From the NCBI GenBank assembly GCA_031213475.1, contig JARUPZ010000013.1:3944239-4008238 (forward strand): a DNA stretch of 64,000 nt, given 5' to 3'. How positions within the stretch are numbered: position 1 is the first letter of the stretch; each line of letters begins with the position of its first letter. Both the position numbers and the translations under genes were made by a program. Shown piece by piece: positions 9,807-21,800 of the stretch. The notes beneath the pieces are model-generated. The model was not told the origin of the DNA, made no database searches, and saw only the letters and a list, made by a program, of their open reading frames with translations. This DNA is from Nereocystis luetkeana. Its lineage: Eukaryota > Sar > Phaeophyceae > Laminariales > Laminariaceae.

Positions 9807-12800
9807 CTGTCTTCTTCGAGAAAATGAGTAGGCTTAGGAGAGCAACGCCACCTCGGCTTCTAGGACCGCAGCCCCGTTTAGGGGAAAATTACTTGAAGAA
9901 GTGTGCGTGGTTTGTCGTCGAAACGGGGCTGCAGTCTACTACTATAAGGATCAAATGAATGGTTCCGTATTCCCCCCGAGCTATCGTCTCGCGAGGCGCT
10001 CAATATCTCACTCGAAACGATACTGACTTCGAATGAGGTTTCACCGCGGGACCCGACCACCGACTCTCTATCTGCGCTATTAGTAGTGCTAACACATACA
10101 TACCACTCAAAGTATCATGCAATACTGAACGGGTATACTAGTATTACGGGGGAACGTACTAAATAGGACCTACGGTACAGACAAAAACCTATACATTCCA
10201 CTATTTTCACTCACAATGTTTTGGTCCTATTTACTATGGGTCCCCGTAGTAGTTGCTCACTTGAAACGCTCGACCGGCCAGAAAGTATTCATCCAAAAGG
10301 CGGGAACTTCCGTTGGATTAAGTCACTTGAAGGCTGTGCATCGAGCACTTGCACTACAAAGCGAAGGGGATGCACAGGGCAGTTCCATACTTTGAACTCT
10401 CTGTGTTTCGGTCGGAAATCTTCGGGCCAAAATCTGGCTGCTCCTCCTTTCCTAGCGCGCCTCTTCTGCCATTATGAAAACATGTGTATTGATCAGAGTA
10501 TTTAATTTTTTCAAACTTTCCTTAACATAAGTCTCTCTCTGGGTTCGAGTGGCTCGACGTTAAGGCTTGACCCCCGCCCCTTTAAGCCGCCGGCGAGCAG
10601 CACCGTTGCAACCGCAGTAGCTGTGCCGGATGGTGCCGTACCTTAATGGAGCCGAGGCTCGCGAACATGACGGCCAGGCCGGGGAGCATCGCTCTCGCCG
10701 TCACGAGGTTCAGAACAGAGATGGAAGACGAGGCCGAGACGACGCCCATAGCGCGCGTCCCTCTCATCACCGCCTGCGACGGTGATAAGCGCCGGGTGAA
10801 ACCGCATTAAATTAAAACCGTGCACAGAGGGGGAGGAAGGGCAACGACTGAGCATTTTTCAGGAGGTGGATGGAGGGGGGGAGAGAGAAACGTGAGATAA
10901 TGAGCACTTTTACTTTGTCGTCCGCAGTGCTGTTAACCGTACGCGTCTATGAAAACATAAGTGGAGGAAGGGGGGGGGGGGGGGGAGGGGGGCGGGTACT
11001 CGATATCATGCACAACCGTAGTCGTATGATCGAAGACCCTCATCCCTACAATGTCGGGACGGAGCACGTCGGGTTTTCACCGACCAGGTAGACATTGCTT
11101 GCACCAAGCTCGACGCCCCGTGAGGTGTGCGGCGAGTCGCAGGAATGGTGAGCCGGACTTGCATATGGATGACAACTCCAATGAATTAATTTATTTTCCG
11201 GTGTGACCACCCTCAGAGACAGCAATGGGGGTTCGTACTACTATGTAACTGCCTCTTGGGTGCCTTACCATGAATACTACGTGACACTATCAATTCCCTT
11301 GTGCGGAATAAAGGCTCTCTACCTCGCACAAAATATCTCACTCGACCACCAGCTGTGGGCGACCGCCACCCCCCCCCCCCCCGGTACCCTGGTGTTCTAG
11401 CTCACGTAGCGAGCCGCATGCTTTACGGTGTCGTTGTCTAGCTGACCTGTGTATAAAATTTAGACTCTGAGACGTCGGACAGCTGGATTACGATCTACGG
11501 TAGATAATCTAGCTCCCAAAGAGCCACCGTGAAACGTTGCGCAGGATATGTATTGCACACATCCAACCCAGACAACGTGTCCTACTGTAGATCGTACAGG
11601 TTTCACGACTCCCCCCCGGCAGCACGAGATAGATCACACATATCACACACATCACACATATCACACAGATCACATAGATCGTACAGATCATACAGGTTTC
11701 GCGGCTCCTACCCGGCAGGATGAGCCAGATCACACAGATCACACAGATCATGCAGATAATATAGATCATGCAGGTTCCATGTCTCCTACCCGGCAACATG
11801 ATCTATATCACACATATCACGCATATCACACAGATCGTATAAATCATGAAGATTTTACGGCTCCCACCCGGCAACATGATCTAGGTCATACAGGTGGCTG
11901 TGTACATCAGCATAAGATATAAATCGAAATTTACCAATCAACACAAACAAGAAGAAAACAAAAATTGGGCATGTCAAAGGAATGAGGGTATGTATATGTG
12001 ATTATACTGCAGCCACTCATGCAAAGAAAGGGGGTACCAGTAAGGCAACGCGCGGGGTTGGCCCAGTACCGCCAAAAACCGAAGTACCCTGAACGTGGCC
12101 CTCCTACCGCAGCCTTTTGTCCGACGGAGACGGCTGATCTACCGCCAAGACAGGCTCATCGCGCTCGTTCCCGGGGCGCGCGCGCATCGAGCGGTATAGA
12201 GACAGTCACACGCCGTATGCTCTTTCGTTTGTGTGTGTGGTTTTGATTTTAGTATGCCACGACGCGTGCTGCCGCAGGGACAAGCGCCTAAAACGTTTGT
12301 GAAGGAATTCTGACGCGTTCGTGCGACAGGGGTATGAGGACATGTAGGCCAATGGAAATTCGGCCGATGGGGCTCCTCAGCAGAGGAACGAAAGCCCCTA
12401 TAAGGCACGCTGTTTTGTTGCTTCAATCGGTTTATCGAGTTTCGAACCTACCCTAGGCCGTGGGATCAACCGCTCGTCGGGTTAAATCGTTAAAAATAAC
12501 AAACAAATGGCCTTTTTGGGGGGGGAGGGGGGGGGTGGTATACACCGTGCAACACGCAAGATGCCCCCCCCCCTCTGCGACGATTTTCGCTGTGCTGGGT
12601 TTCTCGACAACAGAAAGGGCGTACTGAACACTATCACACTACCGTGATAAGATAACTCCCCTCCTTTATAGCTACCCGTATAGCACTATCACACCTCGGT
12701 GATAATATAACACACCGTCCTCTTTGGCTACCCGTGTCTACGGTCATACGACTACGGCCATGCATGAGATCGAGTGCATCTCTCCAACCGTAGCACGCCT

Positions 12801-15800
12801 CTCTTAAATCGTACCGCGCTTCTCTTTAAGCGTGCGACCCGTATCTTAAGATGTCCAACGCCTCTTTCGAAGCTTTCTACGCCTATCTTAAAACGTGCCA
12901 CCCCCCTCTTACACCATAGCACACCTCTCTTAAACCGTACAACGTCTCTCATAAACGACTACTGTAAAGCTATGTGCAGCTTTATCCTGCACAAAACGTT
13001 CTGCGGAACGCGGGTCTTATTGGTCAAGGCGGGTCTTCCGGTCGCCCGGCTTTGTTTTTGGGAAAACGCCTCCGAAACACGTGGCGGAGCCGCGTGACTG
13101 CCTCTGCCGACCTCGAGTCCCCCAAAGGGTTGGGGCTGGGGTTGGGGTTAGGGTTAGGGTTAGGGTTAGGGTTAGGGTTAGGGTCAGGCCTGGGGGTGGG
13201 TTGGTCTGGGTCCACGTGCAAGGTTGAAATTGACAACACGCGTCCTGCCCAAAGTTTTGTGCAGGATGCCCAGCTGCACATAGCGCGCTCCCTCAAAAGC
13301 TGCGGCACGCCTCTCTTGAACCGTAGCACGCCATAGCACGGTTCTCTTAAACCGTAGCACGCCTATGTCAAACCTTAGCGCGTGCTCACAGCGTCCGAAT
13401 GTTATTCGGCCATCGCTCGGCTACTAAGGGGCGTTATTATCGAGGGACCTTTTGCCCTGAATTGCCGAGATTTTCAGATTTCTATTGGCACATCATGTTT
13501 GTTTTTGAATTTCATACTTTTTCAGGGTTTTGGTTTCCGAATGTACACACGAGAACGCGAAGCGTTCCTGATATCCCCCCCCTCCCCCCCCCCTGTTAAA
13601 TTGCACAAAATATATGGTGACAGAGCGCCTCCGTGTTTGTACACAAACATTACATATACGTAGCTAAGAAATCCGGAAAGTTTGGGAAACAAGAAAGAGC
13701 TCCGCGTTGGCGACGACCCTAAACGCGTTCAAGACAAAAAACAAAAAGCTGCCGCGTCTAGATGGTCATCGCGCGCGCGTTAGAGAGCAGCAGCAGACGC
13801 CGCCTCTTACCCAGGCGAATGACGTCGCAGCGGAGGTTTTCGCCAGGAGACGTAGCTGGTTGACTCTCTTCAGGGCCCCGAGGCACGAGGTGCAGCTCTT
13901 GGTGTGATGCTGTTCAGCGCGGCACCAGCAGGAAGCAAGAATAACAGACACAACCAGGTTGATCAAACAAAAATATTTTTCCAGGGGGGGGCAACTGCCT
14001 CATATTTGAGCGCGGGGGGGTGGGGGGGGTACTCATCATCAAGCGTATTGACGTAGTCGAGGACCACATACTTTTGGGAGGGGAGGGGGGACAATACCTC
14101 GCGTTTCGCCCATGCGCACACAGCCTCGTTTGACCTGCATCCACGATTTCAGAGGCAGCCTACTACTACTTGGAATTCGTGTGATATCTTTTTTGAGCGA
14201 TGCACCGTTAAGGGTGGCGCTTACTTGCCTCCGAGCTCCTCATACTGGGAGCTCACCATCTCATCGGAAACTAATATGGCTGCGAACGACTTTTTTTCGG
14301 CGAACCCAGATCCACCAGGTAGGTGCTACTCCTTAAACCAATATGCTATGTATACGTACTGCCTTCTTGAAAGCTTCACACCAAAATCGGTAACGTAGCT
14401 GCTCACTTGCGGAGCTACCTCAACCGCCCAGAAAAAAGTGAGCAAAAAAAACACCGGGGTATACCGTGGGGTGATTCTTACGCAGTGGAAACGTTTTTCA
14501 CGGACCTGCCGTACTTCTAACGCGGCATATATATGTGTATGTTTGAGAGCTGGTTCAAGCATATTTCACGCTCCGAATCCCGCATCCCGCATCCAATGTT
14601 CATGCCACGCATCCAATGTTCCACGATAGAGGCCCAGCACGTTTCGGTCAAAACGTCTCCTGAATGACCGGGTTCCTAAGCCCCAAGTCATCGGAAGGCC
14701 ACTCTTGTTTATAACAAAACAAAAAGTTTTCTATACCTTAGGCGAGGGGGATCATTCTACGGGATGCAAATTTGGTTCTTACTGAAGTCGTTTTCGGGCG
14801 AAGTATAGAGCTCCTGAAAGGGAGGAAGGCGATGGGGATTATTCTACGGGATGCAATTTGATTCTTGCTGGAGTTGTTTTTGGGCGAGGCATAAAGCTCC
14901 TGAAAGGGAGGAGCCTCAAGAAAAATAGGGTGAACCTCTATCGTGGAACGCCTCCGTTTTGGAGATGGACCCTGAATTTTTGGCGCACTTGTTTCACGAG
15001 TCCCTGCCTGCGAACCCGTTGCTGAGAAATGTATATACCTGGTATGTAGGTATACATGTGTATTTCAGTTTTCGCCAGATACTTGTTGTTGTTGTATTTT
15101 CTGGGGGGGATATTTGGGTTTTCAGAGACCCCAACGGTCCGTCGAAAAAGTAAGAATTCCTGATAACGGCTTGGCAGGGGCTCATAGAACGCGCGTGCAA
15201 GTATCAGCCAAGGAAAACTCCCAAAAGAACAACGTGACCACTTCGGGTTTTAAGCGTTTAAGCGCAAAAACGATAAGGCGTCGCCTCGCAAGTCTTTAGT
15301 TTCAGTACAGGAAACATGATGTGTTGGTCGTACGCAGTCAGTTCTTAAAGAAAAACATTTGCGCGAAACCTTTCAAAAGATATGCCTCGGAGTTTCGCTC
15401 AGATTTGGTTTGTTAAAATTGTTTCATCCTACGGGAACCCCAGATATCCCGTAACATCTTTAAAAAGCCTGCGGTGGGTGGGGACAAAACTCCGCTGCTA
15501 TTCAGCGCCAGCCCTAGGCCCTTCACCGAACAAGACTTGGCGATCTCCACCCCTTCCGCGCTGTTCGCTGCCTGTCGGTACGACACGACCGGTCGGTGCG
15601 ATACCTTAAATGTGTGACGCTGCAGTAGATATTGCGATGGGCATTCGCGGCGGACAAATATCGGGGCGATGTTATTCGAACAAGTCCCCATGTATTTTGC
15701 GACAGCTCGGTCATCCCTGAGGCGCAAAATGGGACCTGAATCTATCTGTAACAGCGACTGAGAGAAACACACAACCAACGACGCCGTTCCTCCCTGAGGC

Positions 15801-18800
15801 GACACACCAACGCCCCCACCAAGTCTTTCTTTTTTTTCATTGGGTTGCACAGTTGACTACGTAAAGAGATGGAGGCCGTGCTATGACCCATTCATCAGCC
15901 GCTCTACTACTCAGATAAGTGAACGACGTGCTTCGTCCGTGACCAGTTTCTCTTCCGCGAGGATACCTACATTTCACCTGTATACACACATCGCGCATCA
16001 TGTGACACGTTTTTTCGTGGTACTGATTTCGAGATTCCTCGGCTTGAACCGCGCTTCATCTCGCCGACTTACGCATTCTACGATAGAGGTAACACATTTC
16101 CGCTCAAGCGTTTTCTGAATGACGGGGGTTTCTTAACCCCCAATCGTCGAAGTGCCAATCTTGTTTGGCAAAAAAGGCGTTTTTGTGCACAAGTGCCATG
16201 GGATTGTTCATCGGGATGCAGTTTGACTGTAGCTGAAGTCAGTTTTCGGGCGAGGTGCGGAGCTCCTTAGAGAGGAGTCTCACAAAATTCAAGGGTGACC
16301 CTCTATCGCAGAACGCCTCCACTAGAAACACTCGGACCGCCTTCTGAACGTATATGTCAACGTGGGCGCGCGAACGACGATTTTCGGTTTTACGGTCCGA
16401 CTAGACAACATTTAAAACCTAGGCGGCACCAGGCGCATCAAACGCCGGTAGCGCACGGACTCATTCAACGCCGAGGCACACGACAGGTGAAAAGCCGCCT
16501 TGTGAGTACCTCGTAAATGTTGAAGAGCTCATCGCGATTGCGCTCGCGGGGAGGCATCGCCGTGTCGCACCCGTTACTCCAAGCAGGGCCGTCAGGCGTG
16601 TACTTCGCGATCCACCTCCTCCTGGATACGCGGCAACACAGCGGGAGTGGGTGGGTGGGTGGGTGGGTGGGTGGGTAAACAACACCGGCCGTGTATCACG
16701 ACGTGGTGTACCTTTTTCTGGATCGGTGTAATGGTTTGCTTCGCTCTGACGCGTTGCTGACTGAGCCTCGTGCGGGTGGGAAAGCAGCGCCGGCCGTGTA
16801 TCATGACGTGGTTTGTCCCTTGTTTGGGTCGTTGTAACGGTTTGCTTCGCTCACACGTGTAACAGGCTGAGCCTTGTGTTGGTCTATCGAATCTAGCGCG
16901 GGGGAGGGTGGGCCGAGCCAAGCTTCGGGGATGTTTCAGGTCAGGCGTTGAGATATTGCTCGCGGTGGGTAGCACAATGGCGGCATCGTCTTCTTGAGCC
17001 GTGCGCGGGAGGACCAGCCCGGAGCGGGAAACGCCCACCAATACGGCTGTAGCCTGAATCAACTAGAAAAGAGGGGACGCCAGCAGGGTGAACCCCTTTT
17101 CGGGAAAGCCTTATTCGTTGTACGGCGAGAGAGTCGCAGCAGAGATATCTCAGCGATCTCAAACTACCTACGAATTCAGCGACGAGCCTATGGTACAACA
17201 GGAACTACTGCTAGAGTGTTAGAGTACCAAGCGTATGACACCGGCGATAGCGCGCGCGCGCGGGGGGGGGGTACAAAGTGAATGTTGTAGCCGGCGCTTT
17301 CTGTACGGAGGGAGCGCGCGCGCCGGGGGGGGGGGGGGGGGGGTACAAAGTGAATGTTGTAGCCGGCGCTTTCTGTACGGAGGGGATATGTATGCACGTA
17401 GCACGGACGGGTTCAGAGGCTCCGCGCCGTTTGAGGAACTCCACACGTCCACCCAAGCAACAGATATTGCGCCGCCGTCTGGTGTGTGGTATACGATACG
17501 TGCAGCAGAGGGTAGATTGAGCGCAGAACCGACGGTCTGCACTAGAGCCGAGAGATACAGGGTGCCGCGCGGGGAAATGGCAGACAGCGGAAGCTGCGCG
17601 AGAATAAGTGAGGCGTGGTACGGTAGAGGTTCACCCTATTGTTTCTGAGGCTCCTCCCTTTCAGGAGCTCTATACCTCACCCGAAATCGACTTCAGCAAG
17701 AACCAAATTGCATCCTGTAGAATGACCCCCATCGCCTACGGTATAGAAAACTGTTGTTTTTCTAAACAAAATTGGCCTTCCGACGAAATGGGGATTAGGA
17801 ACCCGGTCATTCGGGATACATTTAGACGGAAACCTGCTAGCTCTACCGTAGAACGCGTCAAGTGGCCGGACCATATGGTAGCCGGCGTTTTGTTTTGCTC
17901 TCTCGAGCTTTGCGGAGGGCCGGAGGGCGTTTAGGTTCCACTCACGTCTATAGTTTAGGACTATTTTGCCCGGCGATACGCAATCCCAATCCCACGGGCC
18001 AGGACACCTAGCTTACCCATGCTTTGTTGGAGGCGAGCAAACGTCGGGATGTATTGAAGCTATTGAATGGGTCGGGTCGTTGGAGAATGTCCTGCCCTGA
18101 ACAGTGTTACCCTACGGCGGCACCGCGTGGACCATCACTCTACGGTGGCAGGCTTGCACGTTTATGAGGCTCTTCTCGATTGAGGAGCGCTCGCTACAAT
18201 CGAGCAATGCCCCTCTAGGGGCGGTGGCTTATTCTCCGAGATCAGTTTATCCCACCCCCGGACACATGACATTCGAGGATGGTTGTTCGCCGCGCCGCAA
18301 CCCGACACACACCTTGAAGAGTTGCTGCAGTCTTCGAACAACCCACGAACCTGTTAAATAGGAATACCATGCTAACCAGTATTCGAGAGAAACATAATGG
18401 TAGCCCTTACCGTGACGTTGTTGTTCCAATCCCACCCCTCTCCCCAAAAACAAAGCGCCTTACCGGAAATGTACATGGTCAGCCCGATGAGCCATATCGC
18501 GTTGCCATCAATAGTAGGTACATAGGGTACAATGAGGCAAATGGGTTTCCAACGATAAGGCATGCTTTATTGGGTAGTTCCTCAACGCCCTTGAGATTCC
18601 CCGTCGGTCAGCAATATTGTTGCCAACAAACGGTATACCGATATCGTGACAACTTCGGCGCCGGCCAGGCAAGCCGAATACACGGGGGGAAGAGTATTCG
18701 GTATGATGCATGGCCGTAGTCGCATGACCATAGACCCTCCCATCGCGACAATGTCGGGACGGAGCATGTCGGGTTTTAACCGACCAGACAGACATTGCTA

Positions 18801-21800
18801 GCCCCAAGCGCGAAGCGCCGTGAGGTGTCTGGCGAGTCGCATGAAGGGTGAGCTGCATCCTACTAAGAACCGCTTATGAGGCGGACTTGCACTTGAATGC
18901 AAGCTTAAATGCGTTAATTTAATTTCCGCTGTAGCCAGTTCCAGAGGTTTAAATTTAAAGATGCGCGTAACGGCAGACCAACCTCCTCAATTGAACATCT
19001 CTCCACCTCACCAGTAGCCGACGAAGCAACATATCAGACACGGACATCTCCCGCGTCCTACGCCTACGCGTGCAACGAACGATGCGGCAAACATGTGACT
19101 GTGATCCCAACAACTATTGGGTAGTTCTGAAGTTCAGAAACCCCATTAGTGAAATATACTTCGTGTATGTTTAGGTCATAATTTGACATCTCTATCTTAG
19201 CAGGGGTCTGAGTTAAGCTTTTTTGAGGTGAGGAACACGGAGCTCCTCGATCGAGCAGCCCTCTAAGAAGCATTTGACGCGTCTGCGCCCTGTGCGACTC
19301 ACATCTCAAGCACCCCCTTGTCCGCCGCAGTTGGAGTGTGGACCGCCTGTCCGTAGTTGGAGCTATTGTAGCCACCGGAAGCGATTATTTTTTCCTGTCC
19401 GAAAAGGAGCGGTCCCACGGCGGTAGAGGGGGCGGCTTATGTCATTACCTTCTGACAATGAGGAGCTCCATATGCCACCCCTAGAGCATAAACGACTTCG
19501 ACGAAGCTTGTTTGCATCAAAAATGAAATATAGTAAAGTAGTTTTTTGCTAGTGTCAAGTGTAATATTACTATTTATAGTCGGTGTCGTATTTGTTCACT
19601 CGAGGATGTCAAACCGGCCGCAAACGTGGTTTTCGGTTACCAACGATGTTTTGTGGCATTTCGTAAGCCAACATATCAGGTAAATCGCTCTGACTAGGCG
19701 GCCCACGAGCGGCTGAAACAAAGGACCTGAAAAGCGTGCGACAAAGGCATGCCTTGCATCAAGCGCTTTTCGATGAAAACACTATTACGGGGGACCATAG
19801 TTAACAGGACCTATGGTATACATAAAAACATATATCTTTAACCATTTTTACTAACAATATTTGGTCCTGTTAACTACGGCCCCCTGTAATACGAAACAAT
19901 TATGACGAGAATGGGATCTCTTCTTCTTATCGGGGGAAGACGTACCTGCCTACTTGCCTGCTCAACGGCATTTAGTTTTTATTTTCGATGTTTTTTTCGA
20001 GCTACATATCACTCTGATTGATCGAGATTCCGACAGGGATAAACTAGTGCTGAGGGACCGCCAGGCCGCTAGGGGAAGGGAGGAAGAAGCCGGAGGAGTG
20101 CGGCCAGAAACCTGGAGATCGAACGTTGATGAGGGATAGGACATACTGTACTGGTAGCTCAAAATAAATAAATGGTGTGAGGGATGGAAATTGCGAAACG
20201 GCTGACAGAGAAGCGTATGAGGGATACTGCTGATTTACGGAAGGATATTCGGTTTATATCGGAACGGCATCTACGCTATATAGTCGGATGGCAAGCATAG
20301 TAGATATGTCGAAAATTGAAGTACCCTTTAGACCAACTATAATGGGAAAGTTTTGAAGGGGCCTCAGAACTGGCTTTTTCTGCCGAAAATCGGCGATTTA
20401 CTCGACTAGACTGTCAAAAACACCGGTAGACTCGTCTGGATGCTCCCGTTAGTTTTCCGAGAGCTTTCTCGAGCCCTTTTCCGTTTCTCCAGAGTCGTAG
20501 TAGGACTGTTCGTCCATATTTCCAGTTCAGAGGACATCATGGTTTTTTTTATCAAAAACCCTCCAAGATCCGTTATTTTTGGCCCCAGTTCTGACCAACA
20601 GCCTTATTTCTGAGCCTCCAGATAAAACTGATTGGCTGCTCCAAAAACAAAACCACGACTCCGGAGAAACGGAAAATTGTTCCTGAAAGCTGGCAAAAAA
20701 CTACGGGGAGCATTTTGAGGAGTCTATCGATGTTTTTGGCTTTCCCGCCGAGTAAAACGCGTATATTCGGCCTGAAAACTCAGTTCTGAGCACTCAGTTC
20801 TGAGAGCTCAGAAATAACTTCCCATAATAAGTAAATATAGGGACCTTTTACACGAAAATATAAGGACCTTTCACTCATTGCCATGAAGACGAAGGCGTAT
20901 ATAAGAACCTTTTACACGAAAATATAAAGAACTTTCTCAAGAAAAAAAGTACCTTTTACACATGACCATGAAGTCGAAGACGCTAGCATATTTCCGACCA
21001 CAGATGTGGAATCGCTTGACGGGTTATAGCGAATAAACACTTGTTTGTTTGTTTGTTTGTTTGTTTGATTGTTTGTTTGCTTGTCTGCCTGTTTGTTTGT
21101 TTGTTTGTTTGATTGTTTGTTTGTTTGTTTGTTGTTTGTTTGTTGTTTGTTTTGGGTGACCTGCCACGGACTTGCTAAAATATTTTTCGACAGAGACCCT
21201 CCCGTGAAAGGAGCACCAGAAACAAAAAATCGATATCCATTTCTGCTTTTTTTGGCAAAAAACGTTTCCTGAGTGACGGGGGGGGGGGGGAGGGGGGGGT
21301 ACTCGATAGGAGAGATGCACTCGATTTCATGCATGGCCGTATTCGCATGACCGTAGACCCTCGCATCCCTACAATGCCGGGACGCAGCATGTCGGGTTTT
21401 CACCGATCAGGTAAACATTGCTCGCACCAAGCGCGAAGCACCGTGAGGCGGAGGGCGAGTCGCATGAAGGGTGAGCTACATCCTACTTAGAACCACTACT
21501 TGTGAGGCGGACTTGCATATGGATATCAGATTCAATGAGTTGATTTAATTTCCGGTGTAGCCTCTTCCATAGACAGCATTATTGGGAGTACTATGTAACC
21601 GCCTTTTGGGTGCCTTACCATGAACACTAGGCGGCACGATCAATCAATTCCCTTGTTGTGCAGAGTAAAGGTTTTTCACCTCGCATAAACGATCGAGCCC
21701 GACGACCAGCTGTGGGCGACCGCCGAAACAACAAAACGGTACCCTGGTTGTCTACCTCACGTGGTGAGCGGCATGTTTTACAGTGTCGTTGCCAACCGAC

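Noticed and set aside
13144-13186. Chromosome end or ancient telomere fusion
   Set aside because: Only about seven units, inside a transposon with sequence continuing on both sides; a sister copy lacks the array.
12737-13385. CRISPR array (regular 21-bp repeats)
   Set aside because: Units are contiguous without spacers, and the window is clearly eukaryotic.
16930-17062. Minus-strand stretch GYSRIGGRFPL after GATTCAG as an oxygenase exon
   Set aside because: It looked like the family PGxSR segment, but its position is after the FLHHQ exon, which is the wrong order, and no donor in phase follows.
20016-20136. Plus-strand frame RDRQAARGREEEAGG as the missing oxygenase piece
   Set aside because: Wrong strand relative to all other exons and no splice sites in phase.
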